NCBI GenBank assembly: GCA_905236985.1
Contig: CAJORF010000052.1
Span: 1 to 43,051 of the forward strand
Source of the DNA: an uncultured Bacteroidaceae bacterium
GTDB taxonomy: Bacteria; Bacteroidota; Bacteroidia; Bacteroidales; Bacteroidaceae
DNA: 43,051 bases
Direction: 5' to 3'
Below the pieces are notes generated by a model that had not been told where the DNA came from, searched no databases, and saw nothing but the letters and a program-made list of their open reading frames with translations. A program made the translations under genes and the position numbers. Positions 1 through 7,993 of this stretch are shown in pieces; position 1 is the stretch's first letter, and each line of letters starts with the position of its first letter.

Positions 1-1
1 A

Positions 2-1420
2 TCGCCTGAAATAGGCCTTGCAGAGACACAGCAGACACTCGTCATGAACGGCCTCCGCAACCAAGTACGCCTGCAAACCGACGGCCAACTGAAGACAGCC
101 AAGGACGTGATTATCATGGCGATGCTCGGTGCCGATGAATTTTCCTTTGGTACCCTGCCACTCATCGTCCTCGGCTGTGTTATGATGCGCAAATGTAATA
201 CCAATACGTGTCCAATGGGCGTCGCCACTCAGAATCCGGAGCTGCGCAAGCATTTCGAGGGCAGGGCAGAGTACGTGGTGAACTTCTTTACCTTCCTGGC
301 CGAGCAGGTGCGCGAGTATCTCAGCGAGATGGGTGTTCACAGCCTGAAGGAGATTATCGGGCGGACGGAGCTGATCGAAATCAAGACCCTCTCCCCGCTC
401 TCCCGTAAGTGCGAGGGTCTCACTACGTTCGATAGCTGCGCGCCAGCTCTCCCCTCCATTACGGGAATGGTCGGTTGTGGGCCTGAGAAATGGCAAACCA
501 TCGACTTCGCCCGCCTCCTCTACCGTCCCGATACCGACAAGCCCCTCTTCTGGGATCGCGGCGCATTCACTAAGGTTTCTGGCGTGAAGGACGAGGAAAT
601 CATTAAGGCTGCCGAGAAGGCCATCGAGAATCAAGAGGAGGTGACGCTTGACTATGCCATCAAGAATACAGACCGTGCTGTGACCACGATGCTCAGTGGT
701 GTCATAGCCAAGAAATATGGCGAGGCTGGTCTGCCGGATAACACCATCAATATCAAGTTCAAGGGCTCAGCTGGTCAGAGCTTTGGCGCATTCGCAGTAA
801 AGGGCATCAACCTGAAGCTCGAGGGCGAATGTAACGACTACTTCGGTAAAGGTCTCTCTGGCGGTCGCATCTCGATTCTGCCGCCAGCCCGCAGTGGTGA
901 GGATTTTCACGCCGAGGACAACATCATTGCTGGTAACACTGGCCTCTATGGTGCCACCTCTGGCGAACTCTATATCAATGGTAAGGTGGGTGAGCGCTTT
1001 GGAGTACGTAACTCAGGTGCTATCGCTGTGATTGAGGGTGCTGGCGACCACTGCTGCGAGTACATGACAGGCGGCCGTGTCGTTGTGCTGGGCAAGACGG
1101 GCCGCAACTTCGCCGCAGGTATGAGTGGTGGTGTGGCCTATGTCTATGACCCTGACCACTCGTTCGACTTCTTCTGCAACATGGACATGGTGGAGCTTGG
1201 TCTCGTCGAGGATAGTGTTTCGCGTAAGGAACTGCTTGAACTCATCCGTCAGCACTACCTGCATACTGGTTCTGTCCTCGCAGGTCGGATGCTCGATAAC
1301 TGGCAGCGCTACGTCACAGACTTCATCCAGGTGCTTCCCATCGAGTACAAACGAGTGCTGCAAGAGGAGCAGAACAAGAAACTTCAAGAAAAAATTGCAA
1401 ACATCCAAAGAGACTACTGA
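2..1420 (+). CDS. gltB: Glutamate synthase large subunit, C-terminal part (5' end outside window)
   Basis: This is the C-terminal 472 residues of the glutamate synthase alpha chain, which makes two glutamates from 2-oxoglutarate and glutamine. The frame is open from base 2, and the first visible residues are already inside the FMN-binding synthase domain (GLAETQQTLV, then LQTDGQLKT), so the gene begins before the window. A CX5CX4C motif in GCVMMRKCNTNTCPMGVA supplies the [3Fe-4S] ligands. The second half carries the glycine-rich GXGXG right-handed helix domain (FGKGLSGGRISILPP, then GNTGLYGATSGELY). Only 2 bases separate it from gltD, so the two subunits are co-transcribed. No defect is seen. 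Confidence 0.97.
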   Translation, partial: SPEIGLAETQQTLVMNGLRNQVRLQTDGQLKTAKDVIIMAMLGADEFSFGTLPLIVLGCVMMRKCNTNTCPMGVATQNPELRKHFEGRAEYVVNFFTFLAEQVREYLSEMGVHSLKEIIGRTELIEIKTLSPLSRKCEGLTTFDSCAPALPSITGMVGCGPEKWQTIDFARLLYRPDTDKPLFWDRGAFTKVSGVKDEEIIKAAEKAIENQEEVTLDYAIKNTDRAVTTMLSGVIAKKYGEAGLPDNTINIKFKGSAGQSFGAFAVKGINLKLEGECNDYFGKGLSGGRISILPPARSGEDFHAEDNIIAGNTGLYGATSGELYINGKVGERFGVRNSGAIAVIEGAGDHCCEYMTGGRVVVLGKTGRNFAAGMSGGVAYVYDPDHSFDFFCNMDMVELGLVEDSVSRKELLELIRQHYLHTGSVLAGRMLDNWQRYVTDFIQVLPIEYKRVLQEEQNKKLQEKIANIQRDY

Positions 1421-1422
1421 TT

Positions 1423-2787
1423 ATGGGAAATCCGAAAGCATTCATGGAGATACACCGTCAGGAGGCGGGGTACCGTCCGATTCACGATAGAATCCATGAC
1501 TTTGGCGAGGTTGAGCAGACGCTGAGCACCCGCGAACGCAAGCAACAGGCCTCGCGCTGCATGGACTGTGGTGTTCCTTTCTGCCATTGGGCATGTCCGT
1601 TAGGCAACAAGGCACCAGAATGGAACGACGCGTTATATAAAGGGGACTGGGATTTGGCTTATCGACTGTTGAATAGCACTAATCCTTTCCCAGAGTTCAC
1701 AGGTCGCATTTGTCCGGCTCTCTGCGAAAAGGCATGCGTGCTGAATCGTTTCAACCACGAGCCGACGACCAATCGGGAGGATGAGGCCGCGATCACGGAG
1801 ATGGCCTTCCAAGAGGGGTTTGTCCAGCTGCATACTGACATCCAGCGCAATGACAAGAAGGTGGCAGTCATTGGTGCTGGCCCTGCCGGGCTCGCTGCCG
1901 CCAACGACCTGAACTTGATGGGCTACACTGTCACCGTCTTCGAGAAAAACGAGGCAGCAGGTGGGCTGCTCCGTTATGGTATTCCCAACTTCAAACTCAA
2001 TAAGGCCATCATCGATCGCCGCATCAAGTTGCTGGAGCAGGAAGGGATAGAGATGAAGTACAATAGTCAGGTTTCTTCAGCTGAAATTTTATCGCAGCTC
2101 TGCTCGCAGTTCGCCGCTGTGGTGCTGGCATCTGGTACCCCCACCGCCCGCGACCTCAACATCTCTGGCCGCGACCTCAAGGGCGTTCACTTCGCCCTCG
2201 AGTTGCTCTCTCAGCAGAATCGGGTACTCGCTGGTATGGAGTTTGGCAAGGACGAGCGGATCACCGCCAAAGGCAAGGATGTCCTCGTCATCGGCGGCGG
2301 TGATACTGGTTCCGACTGTATCGGCACTGCACATCGTCAGGGCTGCAAGAGCGTCACCCAAATCGAAATTATGCCTAAGCCCGTTGAAGGCCACGAAGAC
2401 CCTCAGAACCCTTGGCCAAACTGGCCCCGCACTCTCAAGACTACCTCTTCACACGAAGAGGGCTGCACCCGTCGTTGGAACATCAATACCCTGGAGTTCC
2501 TCGGTAAGGATGGCAAGCTGACTGGCGTAAAGGTTCAGGAGATTGACTGGAAGCCAAACCCTGACGGTGGTCGTCCCATCATGGTTGAGAAGGGTGAGCC
2601 CGAGATCCTTAAGGCTGAACTTGTTCTGCTGGCAATGGGATTCCTGAAGCCCCAGCATCCCGAGTACCCGGAGAATGTCTTCCTCTGTGGTGATGCCGCT
2701 AATGGTGCTAGTCTCGTAGTTCGCGCTATGGCTAGTGGCAAAGAAGCAGCAAAGAAGGTCGATGCTTTCTTGACCTCTCAATCTTAA
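1423..2787 (+). CDS. gltD: Glutamate synthase small subunit
   Basis: At 454 residues this is the usual length for the GltD beta chain, the NADPH-oxidising FAD subunit that passes electrons to GltB. The N-terminus has the cysteine-rich 4Fe-4S region (RCMDCGVPFCHWACPLGN and CPALCEKAC). An FAD dinucleotide fold follows (VAVIGAGPAGLAAA, about residues 144-157), then an NAD(P)H fold (VLVIGGGDTGSDC, about 287-299) and the C-terminal FAD-closing motif (NVFLCGDAANGASLVVRA). It starts 2 bases after gltB and ends at a strong hairpin terminator, so gltBD forms the whole 3' end of the operon. Confidence 0.97.
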   Translation: MGNPKAFMEIHRQEAGYRPIHDRIHDFGEVEQTLSTRERKQQASRCMDCGVPFCHWACPLGNKAPEWNDALYKGDWDLAYRLLNSTNPFPEFTGRICPALCEKACVLNRFNHEPTTNREDEAAITEMAFQEGFVQLHTDIQRNDKKVAVIGAGPAGLAAANDLNLMGYTVTVFEKNEAAGGLLRYGIPNFKLNKAIIDRRIKLLEQEGIEMKYNSQVSSAEILSQLCSQFAAVVLASGTPTARDLNISGRDLKGVHFALELLSQQNRVLAGMEFGKDERITAKGKDVLVIGGGDTGSDCIGTAHRQGCKSVTQIEIMPKPVEGHEDPQNPWPNWPRTLKTTSSHEEGCTRRWNINTLEFLGKDGKLTGVKVQEIDWKPNPDGGRPIMVEKGEPEILKAELVLLAMGFLKPQHPEYPENVFLCGDAANGASLVVRAMASGKEAAKKVDAFLTSQS

Positions 2788-2807
2788 TCCCAATTATTCG
2801 CTATATC

Positions 2808-2853
2808 AGCGGGCGAGGATGCCATAATCAAGCATTCTTGTCCGCTTTTCATT
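2808..2853 (+). terminator. Rho-independent terminator of gltBD
   Basis: Arms 2808-2822 and 2832-2846 pair over 15 positions, three of them G-U, around a 9-base loop. A T-rich run follows. The hairpin starts 20 bases after the gltD stop codon. Confidence 0.85.
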
Positions 2854-2893
2854 CTTTTAACGTCCCTATAGCATGTATATTCAAGAAAAGTAG

Positions 2894-2901
2894 TACCTTT
2901 G
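2894..2901 (+). promoter_or_regulatory. Bacteroidota -7 element for the SLOG/nuclease gene
   Basis: TACCTTTG matches TAnnTTTG. It implies a start of transcription near 2906 and a leader of about 40 bases. No clear TTTG is seen at -33. The same AAAGTAnTACCTTTG context recurs at 4096 and 22870. Confidence 0.6.
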
Positions 2902-2947
2902 TCCCACGTAAACAAGAAAAATGATATGATTAACCTTTTTACAACAG

Positions 2948-4048
2948 ATGAGAATTGTTGGCACCATAGGTAATCAGTTTTTATGGGACAGGGAAAAGAC
3001 AATATTTCTCTGTTCCAAGATGACTCCATACGGCTATTACGAAAAGATTTTTGCTTGGGTGGATAGTCTGACGGAGAACAGCTACGTGATGTGTTGTGAC
3101 ACAACAGAAATGGAGCGAGAAGTCTTTACCGCATTGCTCGTAAACAAAATACCGACAATCCTTGTTAAAACCAATAAATTCAACGGCGAAAACAACTTAC
3201 AAGTTGAACTCGCATTGAAGGAAAAACGCTTGTTGGTCATCATACTGGGACGAGAAAAGGATGACAAAGGGATGACATCTATGTTGAGGAATAGATATCT
3301 GGCCAGTCATGCCACGCACATTATTGCTGGCTATGTCAGCATGAACGGCAGTGTCAAACCCTTGTTGAGAAATAGAAAAAACGTGGAATATCTCGTCGGT
3401 GAGGAACCTTCTGCCATAGCAGCAGAGAAGGAGACGACAAATAGGTTGTGGTGTATTCATGAGGACAAAATACTGCTGCGGATGTTCTATAACGATAAAG
3501 GCCTTCATGCCATCAAGCAACAGTTAGGCCGTAGTTACGCGACTGTTCGTCAGCGCATACGTACCCTGACAATGCCCGAACAGGTGTTGAAAGGCCGTGA
3601 GTTTGAGGAGTATGTGCTGAGTCTGTTCAAGAACAGTGAGAAAGAGGAATACAGTTTGAAGGAGTGGCGTGGAGATAAGAATCTCAATGGCTTGACTCCC
3701 GAAAGTAATCATTATCCGGATTTCATCTTCCAATACCGAAATGGAGATGTGTGCGCCGACTTTGCGATAGAGTGTAAATGGCGAAATGTATTAACTAATG
3801 ATGGCTATGTTGAAATTCTCTCGCAAACCAATGTGACTTCTTATCCGCGATTTGCTGACGAGAAGGGATTTCCAGTATTCATCATTCTTGGTTTATATGG
3901 GCAACCTTGGGAACCGCTTGAACTATACATTCTTCCATTGGACGTCGTTACAAGCCCATACCTCCACAGGGATAAGCTATTGCGATACAAAAGGATGTCT
4001 GCAGATGTTCCATTCCACTTCAATCCTATAACTAAAGAATTGATTTAA
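2948..4048 (+). CDS. DprA/SLOG-like, HTH and PD-(D/E)XK nuclease-like protein
   Basis: I do not recognise this 366-residue protein as a named family, but three parts can be seen. Residues 1-150 resemble the Rossmann fold of DprA/SMF (SLOG superfamily): TIFLCSKMTP, then EREVFTALLVNKIPTILV, then MLRNRYLASHATHIIAGY. Residues 171-207 look like a helix-turn-helix (EDKILLRMF, then AIKQQLGRSYATVRQRIRTL). Residues 214-300 look like a PD-(D/E)XK nuclease: an acidic helix GREFEEYVLSLF, then YPDF with Asp258, then AIECKWR with Glu275 and Lys277. The gene stands alone between gltD and the murU-like gene with its own promoter. It reads visibly AT-richer than its neighbours, which suggests acquisition. A role in nucleotide-triggered DNA cleavage or DNA uptake is inference only. 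Confidence 0.75.
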   Translation: MRIVGTIGNQFLWDREKTIFLCSKMTPYGYYEKIFAWVDSLTENSYVMCCDTTEMEREVFTALLVNKIPTILVKTNKFNGENNLQVELALKEKRLLVIILGREKDDKGMTSMLRNRYLASHATHIIAGYVSMNGSVKPLLRNRKNVEYLVGEEPSAIAAEKETTNRLWCIHEDKILLRMFYNDKGLHAIKQQLGRSYATVRQRIRTLTMPEQVLKGREFEEYVLSLFKNSEKEEYSLKEWRGDKNLNGLTPESNHYPDFIFQYRNGDVCADFAIECKWRNVLTNDGYVEILSQTNVTSYPRFADEKGFPVFIILGLYGQPWEPLELYILPLDVVTSPYLHRDKLLRYKRMSADVPFHFNPITKELI

Positions 4049-4274
4049 TCGTCTTCTTATGATACTTTTAACATTTTTAATCGTTACAAAAGTATTACCT
4101 TTGTTCTGCTAACGAGAAGAAACATCATCATATGCTTACTTTAGCCTGATTGATTCCATATCTGCTACTTGTCTCAGTTGTTTCCTGTTACATATCACTC
4201 ATGAGCGTTGAAAGTAGCAATAGATGTGAGGTAAGTTGAAGGAGGCAACGAACAACCATGAAAGTAACGAGCAG
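4049..4274. other. Gene-free spacer with an orphan promoter
   Basis: This 226-base gap separates two convergent genes. It holds a good -7 element at 4096-4103 but only very short open frames downstream (5, 12 and 6 codons). I see no hairpin terminator for either flanking gene. Confidence 0.5.
4096..4103 (+). promoter_or_regulatory. Orphan Bacteroidota -7 element
   Basis: TACCTTTG sits within AAAAGTATTACCTTTG, nearly identical to the promoter at 2894. It reads rightwards into the 3' end of the minus-strand murU-like gene and has no recognisable gene of its own. It may drive an antisense or small RNA, or be the remnant of a lost gene. Confidence 0.45.
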
Positions 4275-5093
4275 TTAGCACTCTTCGTCTTGAATATGGG
4301 GAGGCTGGCCATTCAGTGCAGTAAGGAACGCTTCTGCTTCGGCGAGGGTGTCGAGTTTGCCAGCATCCATGAAGCGGAAGTGGGGCTGTTCATAGCCGAT
4401 AAGGTTGCGGGTGCCGCAGATGTTGAGGTAAAAGGTGATGATTGAGAACTTGTTGGGGTAGTCGGCCATCAGCGGGAAGAGCTGCGGAGAGATGAGATGA
4501 ATGCCAGCAAAGGCGAGGGGAACGGCAACCTCAGACGGTACGACGGTTGCCCCTTGCTGCTCGGGGGTTCCCCTCAGTTGCTCGGCAATAGGGCCGCGGA
4601 GCTCGCCGGTCTGAGTGTTCTGCCAACCCAAGAGTTGGCGGGTGTCGGGTGCGAACTGCAGCTGGCGGGGTGAGTGACGTTCTGACACCACAAGTGCTCC
4701 ATCGATATTGTCTGCACGCTCGAAGGCGGCATAGAGGGCAGAGATGTCGAGATTGGAGAGGATATCGACGTTGTGGATGAAGACAGGGCTTCCGGTGTCG
4801 AAGAGGGGGGCGGCCTTTCGTATGCCACCGCCTGTGTCCAGAAGCAGGCCGCGTTCGTCGCTCACGCGAATGTCTATGCCGAAGTTATTGTTGGCTGCGA
4901 GATAGTCAATGATCTGTTCACCGAAATGATGGACATTGACTACAACACGCTGGAAGCCAGCGGCTTTCAGACGTTGCAGGACATGGTAGAGTAGTGGATG
5001 ACCCGCCACAGGAACGAGGGCTTTGGGCATTGTATCGGTGAGGGGACGCAGGCGGGTGCCGAGACCTGCGGCAAGAAGCATGGCTTGTTTCAT
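4275..5093 (-). CDS. Sugar-1-phosphate nucleotidyltransferase, MurU-like
   Basis: This 272-residue enzyme has the nucleotidyltransferase signature at its N-terminus (MLLAAGLGTRLRPLT, then MPKALVPVAGHPLL), a DTGGGIRKA loop and NVDILSNLD for metal binding. The nearest remembered relatives are MurU, which makes UDP-MurNAc from recycled MurNAc-1-phosphate, and HddC. The reading frame extends upstream to 5453 but that part overlaps the helicase in another frame and looks like nonsense, so the start is Met at 5093 (MKQAMLLAAG). It lies 49 bases after the helicase on the same strand. Residues around 175-195 (RGTPEQQGATVVPSEVAVP) look like an insertion and coincide with nested palindromes at 4516-4574. 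The usual MurU partner kinase AmgK is not adjacent. Confidence 0.85.
   Translation of the reverse strand: MKQAMLLAAGLGTRLRPLTDTMPKALVPVAGHPLLYHVLQRLKAAGFQRVVVNVHHFGEQIIDYLAANNNFGIDIRVSDERGLLLDTGGGIRKAAPLFDTGSPVFIHNVDILSNLDISALYAAFERADNIDGALVVSERHSPRQLQFAPDTRQLLGWQNTQTGELRGPIAEQLRGTPEQQGATVVPSEVAVPLAFAGIHLISPQLFPLMADYPNKFSIITFYLNICGTRNLIGYEQPHFRFMDAGKLDTLAEAEAFLTALNGQPPHIQDEEC
4516..4574 (-). repeat. Nested palindromic insert inside the MurU-like gene
   Basis: Outer arms AGGGGAAC (4516-4523) and GTTCCCCT (4567-4574) enclose inner arms GGCAACC (4524-4530) and GGTTGCC (4545-4551). A third small stem (CCCC 4550-4553 with GGGG 4563-4566) partly overlaps them. The segment is in frame and encodes a polar, Gly/Pro/Gln-rich stretch. 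Confidence 0.5.
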
Positions 5094-5098
5094 GATGG

Positions 5099-5129
5099 GA
5101 GAGTTGAGAGTTAAAGATTGAAAGTTTGT
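5099..5129. repeat. GAGTTGA-type simple repeat in an operon spacer
   Basis: The spacer between the helicase and murU-like genes contains degenerate units of GAGTTGAGAGTTAAAG and ATTGAAAGTTTG. The same motif family occurs at 10534-10560. Confidence 0.45.
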
Positions 5130-5142
5130 GAAAAGGAGCTGT

Positions 5143-7347
5143 TTAGCTTGATGCCACGAGCTCGAGGATGTCGGGGCCGAAGTCGGAGGCCGTCTTGGTT
5201 CCAACACCTGGTATTGCCAGCAGGTCTTCGAGGGTGCGGGGCTGGACGTTGGTGATGCCGATGACAGTGCGGATGGACATGATGTAGGATGCTGGCAGGC
5301 GGCGTTTCTTGGCCACATCATTGCGCCAGTCGAGGATGCGGCGGTAGAGAGTGGCGTTGGTGATGTGCTCGTAGTCGATGGTGACTTTGGGTGTGCGGGA
5401 TGATTTGCGGGGCTTAGTTGAGGAGTGGGGCAGGGCGGCATCGCCGAACTCATAAGGAAAGGTAGTGGCAGTGGAGGCGGGGGAAGTGGCGGCTTTGCGC
5501 TTGCGGGGAGCGCACTTCTTGGGAGCTTCCTCGGTCATGGAAGAGCGCGCTTTGGCATCCCAGTAGGCATTGAGCGAGAAGCCGTTGATGCAGGCAATGT
5601 AGATAGACATCTTCTCGTCGTAGGCGGTGCGCAGGATCTGATATTCATTAGAAATTTGTTCACGCACGCGCGTATTGTCGATGACGGGCAGCTCTTGTTC
5701 AAAGAAATCGCCGAGGATGCGGGCTGTCGTGGAGGCATAATAGGTCATAGCCTTACGGATGCGCTCGCGCAGGACGGTGTTGCTGCTGAAGGAGTCGGTG
5801 GCGGGGATGAGCTGGTGGATTTGCTGTTGGAATTTGAGACCTACGGAAAAAAGCTCCGTATCTACTTGCGTGGCTGTGGCGGCAGCATTGCGCGCGTAAG
5901 CTGGGAAGTAGGCAGAGAGGTGCTCGGAGGTGAGGCGTACAAAGTGGCGCAGACGCATGGAGATGGCGTGGAAATCAAAGATATCGCAGAGTATATCCTC
6001 GACAAAGCTACGACGGTCGCGAATGAAGGTCTCGGCGGTAGGCATACGCTCAGTGGCAAACTTATTGAACTGCACGACATCCGGGTCTGTGGTGATGACG
6101 TCGGAAGTGATGGGCGTGGCCAGAACGAGTCCTTCGAGGGTGCGACAGCGTGACAGAGCGACATAGACCTGTCCATGGGAAAAAGCTCGACCCGCATTGA
6201 TGATAGCGTGGTCGAAGGTAAGCCCCTGGCTCTTGTGGATGGTGATGGCCCAAGCCGTGCGCAGTGGAATCTGCGTGAAGGTGCCAATGACTTCCTCGTG
6301 GATGGTGGCTGTGGCGGCATCGGTGGCATAGCGTGTGTTAGTCCAAGCCAGTGGACCGACATCGATGCGTCGGCTGCCACAGTTGACGCTCACCTTCTCA
6401 TTGTCGATGGCTTCCACACGTCCAATGAGTCCGTTGTAATAGGCTTTGGCGGGCGTAGGATCATTCTTACAAAACATCACCTGTGCACCGACTTTCAGAG
6501 TGAGCTGTGCATCGGTGGGATATGAGCTCTCGGGGAAGTCGCCCGAGACCTTGGCCGTGAAGGTGGTGGGCGGCGAGGTGAGCTCATTGAGGCGACGGGC
6601 ATTGAGCTGTGCTGCCTGATGGTTGTGGGTGGTCAGTGTGATCCAGTCCTCGTTAGCGGGCGGCATGAAATGTGGAATATAGCGTGCATTAAGCGACTGC
6701 ATAATTTGCGACGTGATTTGGTTGTCGCGCACGGCATTGAGGAGTGTGACGAAGCGTTCGTCCTGTTGGCGGTAGATATGTTTGAGCTCAATACAGACGA
6801 AGTTCGTCTGCTGCAGGGCACGCGAGGAGAAGAAGTAAGGCGTAGCGTAGAACTCGCTGAGCAATGGCCACTCGCTCTCCGTGGCGACGGGTGCCAGCTG
6901 CTGGAGGTCGCCGATGAGCAGAAGCTGTACGCCGCCGAAGGGCTTGTTGCGATCCTTGAAGCGACGCAATACATCGTCGATGGCATCGAGCAGGTCGGCG
7001 CGCACCATCGATATCTCATCGATGACTAACATTGATAATGACCTCAGAATGTTCTGCTTTTGCTTGGAGAGCGAGTAGTGGCTCTTGGGATCGCGACCCG
7101 CCACCATCTTGCCAGGCAGGAAGAGCCCTGGGGCAAGTTGGAAGAAGGAGTGGATGGTCATGCCGCCCGCATTGATGGCGGCGACGCCCGTGGGTGCCAC
7201 TACAACCATTCGCTTGGGTGACTCCTCCTGTAGGCGGCGCAGGAAGGTGGTTTTGCCCGTTCCCGCTTTGCCCGTGAGAAAGATATTGCGATGGGTGTAA
7301 AGCGCGTAGTTGCGCGCCATCTCCAGTTCTTGGTTTTTCGGTTCCAT
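5143..7347 (-). CDS. PIF1-family helicase with C-terminal HRDC-like domain
   Basis: This 734-residue protein is a superfamily 1B DNA helicase. Walker A is TGKAGTGKTTFL (about residues 25-36), Walker B is MLVIDEISMVRADLLD (about 105-120), and later motifs include QLLLIGDLQQLAPV and AWAITIHKSQGLTFDHA followed by GQVYVALSRCR. A long linker rich in Lys, Pro, Ser and Thr (about residues 600-655) leads to a C-terminal HRDC-like fold ending in LLAIPGVGTKTASDFG. Such proteins unwind DNA during repair or replication. The first Met is only about 5 bases from the predicted promoter, so transcription may be almost leaderless; Met10 is the next possible start. It is the first gene of a two-gene unit with the murU-like gene. 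Confidence 0.92.
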   Translation of the reverse strand: MEPKNQELEMARNYALYTHRNIFLTGKAGTGKTTFLRRLQEESPKRMVVVAPTGVAAINAGGMTIHSFFQLAPGLFLPGKMVAGRDPKSHYSLSKQKQNILRSLSMLVIDEISMVRADLLDAIDDVLRRFKDRNKPFGGVQLLLIGDLQQLAPVATESEWPLLSEFYATPYFFSSRALQQTNFVCIELKHIYRQQDERFVTLLNAVRDNQITSQIMQSLNARYIPHFMPPANEDWITLTTHNHQAAQLNARRLNELTSPPTTFTAKVSGDFPESSYPTDAQLTLKVGAQVMFCKNDPTPAKAYYNGLIGRVEAIDNEKVSVNCGSRRIDVGPLAWTNTRYATDAATATIHEEVIGTFTQIPLRTAWAITIHKSQGLTFDHAIINAGRAFSHGQVYVALSRCRTLEGLVLATPITSDVITTDPDVVQFNKFATERMPTAETFIRDRRSFVEDILCDIFDFHAISMRLRHFVRLTSEHLSAYFPAYARNAAATATQVDTELFSVGLKFQQQIHQLIPATDSFSSNTVLRERIRKAMTYYASTTARILGDFFEQELPVIDNTRVREQISNEYQILRTAYDEKMSIYIACINGFSLNAYWDAKARSSMTEEAPKKCAPRKRKAATSPASTATTFPYEFGDAALPHSSTKPRKSSRTPKVTIDYEHITNATLYRRILDWRNDVAKKRRLPASYIMSIRTVIGITNVQPRTLEDLLAIPGVGTKTASDFGPDILELVASS

Positions 7348-7352
7348 GAGTG

Positions 7353-7360
7353 CAAAGGTA
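7353..7360 (-). promoter_or_regulatory. -7 element of the helicase gene
   Basis: On the minus strand this reads TACCTTTG, ending 5 bases before the helicase ATG at 7347. That implies a leader of almost zero length. Confidence 0.55.
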
Positions 7361-7401
7361 CGGAAAAGTTTATAGTAACAGGTTTAAAGTTTCAAGTTTT
7401 T

Positions 7402-7432
7402 TTTGTTCGTGGGAATATTTTCTGTACTTTTG
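7402..7432 (+). promoter_or_regulatory. Promoter of the nitroreductase operon
   Basis: TTTG at 7402-7405 and TACTTTTG at 7425-7432 are separated by 19 bases, the canonical Bacteroidota -33/-7 arrangement. The leader would be about 30 bases. Confidence 0.75.
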
Positions 7433-7465
7433 CACCACAAAACCCAATAAAGACTTTTTTTTGAT

Positions 7466-7993
7466 ATGGAAAGTTTCTCTGAATTGGTGCGTCTGCGCCG
7501 TTCGATGCGTAAGTTCACCGACGAACAGTTGTCGTCGGAACAAGTGACGGTTCTCTTGAAGAGTGCACTGATGGCTCCGTCGAGCAAGGGCAAGCACGCT
7601 TGGCATTTTGTCGTGGTGGATGACAAGGATATGCTCGAAAAATTGTCTATGTGTAAAGCACAAGGATCGGACTTTCTGGCCGGTGCGACGATGGCCGTGG
7701 TTGTCGTAGGCGACCCCAACGAGAGCGACGTGTGGATTGAAGATGCCAGTGTGGCTTCAACAATCCTGCTTTATCAGGCAGAAGACCTTGGACTGGGAGC
7801 TTGCTGGATTCAGGTGCGTGAACGTTACACCGCTGAAGGCGAACCCGCAGACAATATCGTGCGTTATCTGTTGGAAATCCCTGAGCCGCTGCGCGTTGTC
7901 TCCATCGTGGCCATAGGGCATAAGGGCATGGAACGCAAGCCTTTCAACGAGGAACGACTGCTGTGGGACAAGGTTCACGTGGATCGGTTCTGA
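7466..7993 (+). CDS. Nitroreductase family protein
   Basis: This 175-residue protein belongs to the FMN-dependent nitroreductase fold. It begins with the typical FSELVRLRRSMRKFTDEQ helix (the RRSxRxF phosphate-binding motif, about residues 4-21), followed by ALMAPSSKGKHAWHFVVVDD. A central segment (ASVASTILLYQAEDLGLGACW) and a C-terminal IGHKGMERKPF also fit the family. It is shorter than classical 200-220 residue members, as is usual for the small anaerobe type. The natural substrate cannot be told. It is the first gene of the operon behind the promoter at 7402-7432 and overlaps the next gene by one base (TGATG). Confidence 0.9.
   Translation: MESFSELVRLRRSMRKFTDEQLSSEQVTVLLKSALMAPSSKGKHAWHFVVVDDKDMLEKLSMCKAQGSDFLAGATMAVVVVGDPNESDVWIEDASVASTILLYQAEDLGLGACWIQVRERYTAEGEPADNIVRYLLEIPEPLRVVSIVAIGHKGMERKPFNEERLLWDKVHVDRF

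Noticed and set aside
2886-4106. Near-identical promoter-like sequences flanking the SLOG gene, as if target duplications of a mobile unit
   Set aside because: The 19-base match with two mismatches is centred on the promoter consensus, and the same AAAGTATTACCTTTG appears at 22863-22877, so it is explained by promoter similarity.
4239-4278. Perfect AAGGAGG followed by a 6-codon frame at 4258
   Set aside because: The frame is too short to support as a gene, the spacing of 12 bases is long, and this group of bacteria rarely relies on Shine-Dalgarno pairing.
5094-5453. 120-codon upstream extension of the MurU-like gene
   Set aside because: It overlaps the helicase in another frame, its composition is Pro/Ser/Thr-rich nonsense, and the family start is at 5093.
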